Shown piece after piece: positions 59,240 through 64,000 of a DNA stretch of 64,000 nt (the first letter of the stretch is position 1; every line of letters begins with the position of its first letter). Origin of the DNA: Streptomyces cellostaticus (lineage in GTDB: Bacteria > Actinomycetota > Actinomycetes > Streptomycetales > Streptomycetaceae); the NCBI RefSeq assembly GCF_001513965.1, contig NZ_KQ948036.1, forward strand, positions 62,001 to 126,000, written 5' to 3'. Position numbers and translations under genes: made by a program. Under the pieces are notes generated by a model. That model was not told the DNA's origin. It searched no databases and was given only the letters and a program-made list of their open reading frames with translations.

Positions 59240-60826
59240 TTACTGGCCGACCCGGCCCGGCTGCAGCCTCTGCGTGAACAGCACCGTGCCGTCCTGCTCG
59301 CGCAGCCGTACCGTCAGTTCGCCGCTGCCGCCGTCGATGTCGACCTCACCGAAGAACTGGTAGCCGCCGGCGGGCGAGACGTTCGAGGCGGTCGGCGCCT
59401 TCACGAACACCCGCTCCGGACCGAAGGTGCCGTCCAGCGCGTTGGCCGGGAACGCACCGGCGTTCAGCGGCCCGGAGACGAACTCCCAGAACGGCTCGAA
59501 GTCGGTGAACGCCGCCCGCGAGGGCTGGTAGTGCTGGGCCGAGGTGTGGTGCACGTCCGCCGTCAGCCACAGCGTGCCGGTGATCCGACGGTGCTTGATG
59601 AAGCGCAGCAGCTCGGCGATCTGCAGCTCACGGCCCAGCGGGGCGCCCGGGTCGCCCTGCGCCACCGCCTCGAAGTCCGGCTTGTTCTCCATCGGGTCGG
59701 GCACCACGAGGCCGAGCGGCATGTCGGCGGCTATCACCTTCCACACCGCACGCGACCGGGACAGCTCCCGCTTGAGCCACTCCAGCTGCTCACGGCCGAG
59801 GATGCCCTGCGGGTCCACCGTCTGGTCGTCGGGCGAGTTGGCGTTGCGGTAGGTGCGCATGTCCAGCACGAACACGTCCAGCAGCGGACCCTGGCGCAGC
59901 ACGCGGTAGACCCGGCCCTCCTGCGCACCCGGACGCAGCGTGGAGACCGGGAAGTACTCGCTGAACGCCCGCCGGGCACGCGCCGCCAGCACGTCGATGC
60001 TCTTCTCGGTGTACCGGGTGTCGGTGGAGGCGATGACCTCGCCCGGATACCAGTTGTTGCGGACCTCGTGGTCGTCCCACTGGATGACGGACGGCACCTG
60101 GGCGTTGAACCGCCTGAGGTTCTCGTCGAGCAGGTTGTAGCGGAAGTTGCCCCGGTACTCGGCGAGGGTCTCGGCGACCTTCGCCTTCTCCTCGGTGGTG
60201 ATGTTCCGCCAGGTGCTGCCGTCCGGCAGGGCCTGGGTGGCGGAGATCGGGCCGTCGGCGTAGATGTTGTCGCCGCTGCACAGGAAGAAGTCCGGGTCCA
60301 GCTTCGCCATCGCGTCGTAGATCCGGTAGCCGCCGCGGTCGGGGTTGATGCCCCAGCCCTGGCCGGCCAGGTCGCCCGACCACAGGAACCGCACGCCGTC
60401 GCGGCGGTGCCGGGAGGCGGTGCGGAAGGTGCCGGTCACGGGCTCGCCGGTGCGGCGCGGGTCGTCCGGGTCCGCGAGGAGCACGCGGTAGTGGATCTGC
60501 TCGCCGGAGGGCAGGCCGTGCAGCCGGGTGGTGCCGGTGAAGTCCGTGTCGGCGCCCAGCAGCGGGCCGTGCCATCTGTGCGGGTTGCGGAACGACTCGG
60601 TGGCCGAGGTCTCCACGATCATCCGGGCCGGCCGGTCCGAACGCACCCACACCAGGCCCGAGTCGGCGGTCACGTCGCCCGTCTGCACGCCCCAGCCCGC
60701 CGTGGGGCGCCCGGAGAGGGCGAACGCCGGTGCCGCGCCGAGGCCGGCCGGCAGGGTCAGGGCCGCCGACGCGGCGAGGGAGCCGCGCAGCACGCTGCGG
60801 CGGCCGGGAAACGGACGGTGGGACAT
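59240..60826 (-). CDS. phoD: PhoD-type alkaline phosphatase, Tat-exported
   Basis: 528 residues from ATG at 60826. Tat signal peptide: GRRSVLRGSLAASAALTLPAGLGAAPAFA with twin Arg at residues 9-10. PhoD N-terminal Fn-like domain follows, then the metallophosphoesterase core with LWSGDLAGQGWG, FLCSGDNIYADGP, SVIQWDDHEVRNNW and TADVHHTSAQHY (metal ligands Asp, Asn, His). PhoD enzymes are extracellular phosphodi/monoesterases, Ca/Fe dependent, normally controlled by PhoP. I could not pick out a clear PHO box upstream. Confidence 0.92.
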   Translation of the reverse strand: MSHRPFPGRRSVLRGSLAASAALTLPAGLGAAPAFALSGRPTAGWGVQTGDVTADSGLVWVRSDRPARMIVETSATESFRNPHRWHGPLLGADTDFTGTTRLHGLPSGEQIHYRVLLADPDDPRRTGEPVTGTFRTASRHRRDGVRFLWSGDLAGQGWGINPDRGGYRIYDAMAKLDPDFFLCSGDNIYADGPISATQALPDGSTWRNITTEEKAKVAETLAEYRGNFRYNLLDENLRRFNAQVPSVIQWDDHEVRNNWYPGEVIASTDTRYTEKSIDVLAARARRAFSEYFPVSTLRPGAQEGRVYRVLRQGPLLDVFVLDMRTYRNANSPDDQTVDPQGILGREQLEWLKRELSRSRAVWKVIAADMPLGLVVPDPMENKPDFEAVAQGDPGAPLGRELQIAELLRFIKHRRITGTLWLTADVHHTSAQHYQPSRAAFTDFEPFWEFVSGPLNAGAFPANALDGTFGPERVFVKAPTASNVSPAGGYQFFGEVDIDGGSGELTVRLREQDGTVLFTQRLQPGRVGQ

Positions 60827-60952
60827 GGCTGTGCCTCCAGGGACGGGATCCGGCCAGTGTGCAGAGCCACACCTACTGGTGTGCTGCGGCGCGCACGCAA
60901 ACCGCAAGTGAACAACGGGCCGCCGGGCCGCCGGTGGAATCCGGACAGCCGG

Positions 60953-62383
60953 TCAGCCGGCGAGCGCCTCGGCCATCAGCCGTACGCCCGCCCGGATCCG
61001 GGCCGGCGGCAACTGCGCGTACCCGAGCACCAGCCGCACACCGTCCTCGTCGCCGCGCGCGTGCGTGCAGGCACTGAGCGGGCGTACGGCGATCCCGGCG
61101 TCGGCGACCCGTTTCAGGAAGCCGTCCTGCGGGCCGTACCGTTCGGGGAGTTCGGCGATCGCGTGCAGGCCCGCCGCGATCCCCGACACCTTCGCCTCGG
61201 GGAAGTGCTCGGCCAGGGCGGCGACCAGGACGTCGCGCCGCTCACGGTAGGCGCGCTGGCAGCGGCGCAGCTGCCGGTCGTAGTCGCCGCGCTCCAGGAA
61301 ACGTGCGAACAGCGCCTGGTCGAGGGAGGAGTGGCCGAGATCCATGGTCCGCTTGCGCTCCACCACCTCCTCCGCCAGGGCCGCGGGTACGAGCAGCCAG
61401 CCCAGCCGCAGCCCGGGCGCGAGGGACTTGCTGACCGAGCCCATGTAGGCGACGCGTTCCGGATCGAGGCCCTGGAGGGCACCCACGGGAGCGCGGTCGT
61501 AGCGGAAGTCCCCGTCGTAGTCGTCCTCCAGCACCAGGCCGTCCACCGACCGCGCCCAGTCGAGCAGGCCGGCGCGGCGCCCCGCGGAGTACGCGATCCC
61601 GGTCGGGTACTGATGGGCGGGGGTCGTCGCCACGGCCCGTACGCCGGACCCGCGCAGCGGGCCGAGGGCCAGGCCCTCCTCGTCCAGCGGCAGCGGTACG
61701 GTGCCGAGACCGGCGGCCGCATACAGGCTGTCGTGCTGTGGACTGCCCGGGTCCTCGACCCCGATCGTGCGCATCCCGCGCGCGTGGAGCACGGATCCGA
61801 CCAGGCTGCTCGCCTGGGCGACACCGGAGACGACCACGATCCGCTCCGGGTCGGCCACCACACCCCGGCGGCGGGCGAGCAGTGCGGCGAGCGCGGTGCG
61901 CAGCCGGGGCAGTCCGCGCGGGTCCGGGTAGCCGAGCTCGTGGTGCGGCAGTTCGGCCAGCACGGCGCGCTGTACGGCGGCCCAGGCGGCCCGCGGGAAC
62001 AGCGACAGGTCCGGTGTGCCCGGGACGAAGTCGACACGGGTGCCCGGGGAGCGGGGAGCGAGGTCACGCGCGCGGGGGTGGGCGGCCCGCACGGCGTCGC
62101 TCACCCAGGTGCCCGCGCCCCGGCCGCTGCGCAGATACCCCTCGGCCGTCAGCTGCTCGTACGCGTCCGTGACCAGGCCTCGCGACACGCCGAGGTCGGC
62201 GGCGAGGTCCCGGCTGGACGGCAGGCGCGTGCCCGGCGCGAGCCGGCCGGAGCGGATCGCCTCGCGCAGCGCCGCCTGGAGGGCACGGCCACGCGCGCGT
62301 GCCGGTGCCGAGGCGGCGGGCAGCAGCAGCTCCCACGCCGCCGAGCCCGCAAGGCCGCCCGCAGTGGTCCCCGATGACGTCAT
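60953..62383 (-). CDS. MocR/PdxR-type GntR regulator with aminotransferase domain
   Basis: 476 residues. Winged-helix GntR domain at residues 30-100 (LPSSRDLAADLGVSRGLVTDAYEQLTAEGYLRSG), then a fold-type I aminotransferase domain with DYPDPRGLPRL-like GYPDPRGLPRLRTALA, EDDYDGDFRYD and the PLP lysine in YMGSVSKSLAPGLRLGWL. MocR proteins sense PLP or an amino acid and usually control an adjacent divergent gene, here the EamA transporter 47 bp away. Confidence 0.93.
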   Translation of the reverse strand: MTSSGTTAGGLAGSAAWELLLPAASAPARARGRALQAALREAIRSGRLAPGTRLPSSRDLAADLGVSRGLVTDAYEQLTAEGYLRSGRGAGTWVSDAVRAAHPRARDLAPRSPGTRVDFVPGTPDLSLFPRAAWAAVQRAVLAELPHHELGYPDPRGLPRLRTALAALLARRRGVVADPERIVVVSGVAQASSLVGSVLHARGMRTIGVEDPGSPQHDSLYAAAGLGTVPLPLDEEGLALGPLRGSGVRAVATTPAHQYPTGIAYSAGRRAGLLDWARSVDGLVLEDDYDGDFRYDRAPVGALQGLDPERVAYMGSVSKSLAPGLRLGWLLVPAALAEEVVERKRTMDLGHSSLDQALFARFLERGDYDRQLRRCQRAYRERRDVLVAALAEHFPEAKVSGIAAGLHAIAELPERYGPQDGFLKRVADAGIAVRPLSACTHARGDEDGVRLVLGYAQLPPARIRAGVRLMAEALAG

Positions 62384-62389
62384 GGAAGT

Positions 62390-62406
62390 GGACCTTAATC
62401 CGGACC
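62390..62406. promoter_or_regulatory. Direct repeat in the MocR/EamA divergent promoter
   Basis: GGACC at 62390-62394 and 62402-62406, 12 bp apart, in the 47-bp region between the two starts and just ahead of a TAGCGT -10-like hexamer (62418-62423) of the EamA gene. Direct repeats are the usual binding sites of MocR/PdxR proteins. Confidence 0.4.
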
Positions 62407-62430
62407 GCCGCGCTTCCTAGCGTCAGCGTC

Positions 62431-63633
62431 ATGAAAGCCACCACCGCCCGCACGACGACCACGACCACCCGCATGCGGGCCGGCACGACCCGCGGCGCCC
62501 TGCTCGCCGCCCTCGCCTGTGTGCTCGTCGGCGGCTCCTTCACCGCCAACAGTGTCCTGGGCCACTACCCGAGTGCCGACGGCCAGTTCCTGCGCTACGC
62601 CCTGGCCTGCCTGCTGCTCGTCCCGCTCGCGGGGAGCGACGGGATGCCGCGCCTGCGTGCGCTCGACGCTCGCCAGTGGGTCCGCCTCGCCCTGCTCGCG
62701 GGCATCGGCATGGTCGGCTTCAACCTGGCCGTCATCGCCGCCGAACGCAGCGCCGAACCCGCGGTCCCCGGTGTCTTCGTCGGCTGCGCACCGGTCGTGG
62801 TCGCCGTCCTCGTCCCGCTCCTCGACGGGCGCCCTCCGCAGCGTGCGGTGCTGTACGGCGCGCTGCTCGTCGCCGTCGGAGCCTTCACCGTGCAGGGCTG
62901 GGGACGTACGGACGGGCCCGGGATCGCCTACTCGGTGTGCGCGCTGGGCGGCGAGGTGGGGTTCGCGGTCCTCGCCGTGCCGGTGCTGCGGCCGCTCGGG
63001 CCGCGGCTGCTGTCCGCGACCGTGTGCGCCGTGGCCGCCGGCGAAGCCGCGCTCGCCGGTGCTGTCATGGACGGCGGCGCGTGGCTGCGCCGTCCCGACG
63101 CCACGGAGAGCGCCGCGCTGCTGTGGCAGGCGGCGGTCGTCACCGTCGTCGGCTTCGTGTGCTGGTACATGGGCATGCAGCGGCTCGGCGCGGAGCGGGC
63201 CACGCTGTTCTCCGGGCTCATCCCGGTGGCCGCCGCCTGTACCGCCCCGCTCGTCGGCACCGGCTCCTACGGGCCCGCACAGGCCGCGGGCAGCGCCCTG
63301 GTGGGCGCCGGGGTCGCCCTCGGCTCCGGTGCGCTGCGTCCGCGGCGGTCAGCGGCTGCCGTCGAGGATGACGCGAGCGACCAGCGCCGGGTCGTCGTTC
63401 ATCGGGCAGTGCCCGCAGCCGGGCAGCCGGACCAGCCGGGCGCGCGGGATGATCGTCTTGGCGCGGACGCCCTGGCGGCGCACGAGGATCCGGTCCCGGG
63501 TGCCCCAGGCCACCGTGACCGGCACACCCGGCAGATCGTCGGTGAACCGGACGGTGCTGCCCGCCCGCAGGGTCGCGTCGAAACCGGTGGCCCCCACGAG
63601 CGCGAGCGTCTCGGCGACCACGGCCTCGGGTGA
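62431..63633 (+). CDS. EamA/DMT-family transporter with extended C-terminus
   Basis: 400 residues from ATG at 62431; TAGCGT 7 nt upstream indicates a leaderless transcript. Ten helices run from GALLAALACVLVGGSFTANSVLG to GSALVGAGVALGSGAL (about residue 300): YALACLLLVPL, VGFNLAVIAAERSAEPAVPGVFVGCAPVVVAVLVPLL and WYMGMQRLGAERATLFSGLIPVAAA are EamA blocks. The last 95 or so codons are hydrophilic and antisense to the convergent hydrolase, so the stop was probably lost or lies in another frame. Likely exports an amino acid or drug under MocR control. Confidence 0.85.
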   Translation: MKATTARTTTTTTRMRAGTTRGALLAALACVLVGGSFTANSVLGHYPSADGQFLRYALACLLLVPLAGSDGMPRLRALDARQWVRLALLAGIGMVGFNLAVIAAERSAEPAVPGVFVGCAPVVVAVLVPLLDGRPPQRAVLYGALLVAVGAFTVQGWGRTDGPGIAYSVCALGGEVGFAVLAVPVLRPLGPRLLSATVCAVAAGEAALAGAVMDGGAWLRRPDATESAALLWQAAVVTVVGFVCWYMGMQRLGAERATLFSGLIPVAAACTAPLVGTGSYGPAQAAGSALVGAGVALGSGALRPRRSAAAVEDDASDQRRVVVHRAVPAAGQPDQPGARDDRLGADALAAHEDPVPGAPGHRDRHTRQIVGEPDGAARPQGRVETGGPHERERLGDHGLG

Positions 63634-64000
63634 ACGGCGTGCGGGACGGCCGTAGATGGTGCTCGTCAGCGCGGTACGGCCGGCCGCCGTGTGGGACAGC
63701 CGCTCCACCAGGGGCAGCGGGAGCCGCTGGGCGATGCCCCGCATCGTGAGCAGCACGGCGAAGGCGTAGCGCCGCTCGGCCTCCGTCCAGAAACCGGCCG
63801 GGGAGAGGGCCGTGACGGACCGTACGAGCTTCTCCCGGCCCAGCTCCAGGGCCAGCAGACCCCCCAGAGAGTTGCCGGCCACGTGCGGGCGGTCCAGCTC
63901 CAGCGTCTCGAACAGGGCGCCCAGCACGGCGTTGGTCGTGGGCAGGTCGTAGTCGAGGCCGCCCGGCAGGCCCGGGGACGCGCCGAAGCCCGGCAGGTCC
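63349..64000 (-). CDS. Alpha/beta hydrolase, N-terminus cut off by window edge
   Basis: The visible part reads from DLPGFGASPGLPGGLDYDLPTTNAVLGALFETLEL at the edge through HVAGNSLGG (nucleophile Ser), VAWGTRDRILVRRQ (acid) and LPGCGHCPMNDDPALVARVIL (catalytic His) to the stop at 63349. The DLPGFGxS segment shows that about 50-60 N-terminal residues lie beyond base 64000. Substrate unknown. It overlaps the EamA frame by 285 bp in antisense. Confidence 0.85.
   Translation of the reverse strand, partial: DLPGFGASPGLPGGLDYDLPTTNAVLGALFETLELDRPHVAGNSLGGLLALELGREKLVRSVTALSPAGFWTEAERRYAFAVLLTMRGIAQRLPLPLVERLSHTAAGRTALTSTIYGRPARRSPEAVVAETLALVGATGFDATLRAGSTVRFTDDLPGVPVTVAWGTRDRILVRRQGVRAKTIIPRARLVRLPGCGHCPMNDDPALVARVILDGSR

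Noticed and set aside
59189..62377. 1062-codon plus-strand frame opposite phoD and the MocR gene
   Set aside because: No motif; both minus-strand genes are clear families with correct starts.
1..64000. rRNA or tRNA genes
   Set aside because: No stretch with conserved rRNA sequence or a tRNA cloverleaf with TTCGANTC-type arm was recognised; absence was judged by eye only.

Overview
The window has the high G+C content (especially at codon position 3), tight operons with 4-base ATGA/GTGA overlaps, GTG starts and gene content of a Streptomyces chromosome. Typical content includes a third, divergent EF-Tu gene (tuf3), a MocR regulator beside an EamA transporter, a Fd/FdR/P450 set and a RICIN/zinc-finger membrane protein. 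Eleven genes carry a TANNNT hexamer 6-8 nt before the start codon and no evident Shine-Dalgarno sequence, which suggests leaderless transcripts.

Layout. 1-2450: minus-strand carbohydrate-type operon (Gfo/Idh/MocA oxidoreductase, PmoA-like protein, cupin cut by the window edge) behind a LacI-type operator. 2587-14215: mixed housekeeping genes (uppP, DUF1877, AlkD-like, tuf3, spermidine-synthase-like, MFS, secreted and membrane proteins, PaaI-like thioesterase, galU, RICIN protein), several separated by strong hairpins. 14547-30107: a six-gene operon for an iterative type I polyketide/polyunsaturated-fatty-acid-like synthase behind a good sigma-70-type promoter. PKS1 is NPD-NPD-KS-AT-ACP-KR, PKS2 is KS-AT-DH-PPTase, followed by a free ACP, an alpha/beta hydrolase, a glycosyltransferase and a methyltransferase. 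30003-30918: four tandem 229-bp units built from the 3' ends of the methyltransferase and of the convergent flippase-like gene. 30804-37887: membrane and hexapeptide-repeat proteins, regulator/transporter pairs, CDF and ArsR genes. 37960-38661: decayed region with a pobA remnant and a 20-bp hairpin. 38686-50519: permease, CoA-binding protein, CysRS-like protein, SixA, YigZ, sbcD-sbcC, a multiply broken MpaB-type gene, Lrp, rhodanese and Imm21. 50574-53518: ferredoxin, ferredoxin reductase and cytochrome P450, a complete monooxygenase chain. 53673-64000: membrane protein, an SDR without its cofactor motif, DUF885 protein, a deletion scar joining two truncated genes, ACT-GNAT protein, PhoD phosphatase, MocR/EamA pair and a hydrolase cut by the edge.

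How the main cluster should work (inference). KS and AT domains build a chain on the ACPs; KR, DH and the FMN-type NPD domain reduce it; the C-terminal PPTase of PKS2 activates the ACPs. The hydrolase may release the product, and the glycosyltransferase and methyltransferase decorate it. The nearest published ideas are Pfa/PUFA synthases, enediyne PKSE, heterocyst glycolipid synthases and the EPA-like locus reported for S. coelicolor; the product cannot be read from the sequence.
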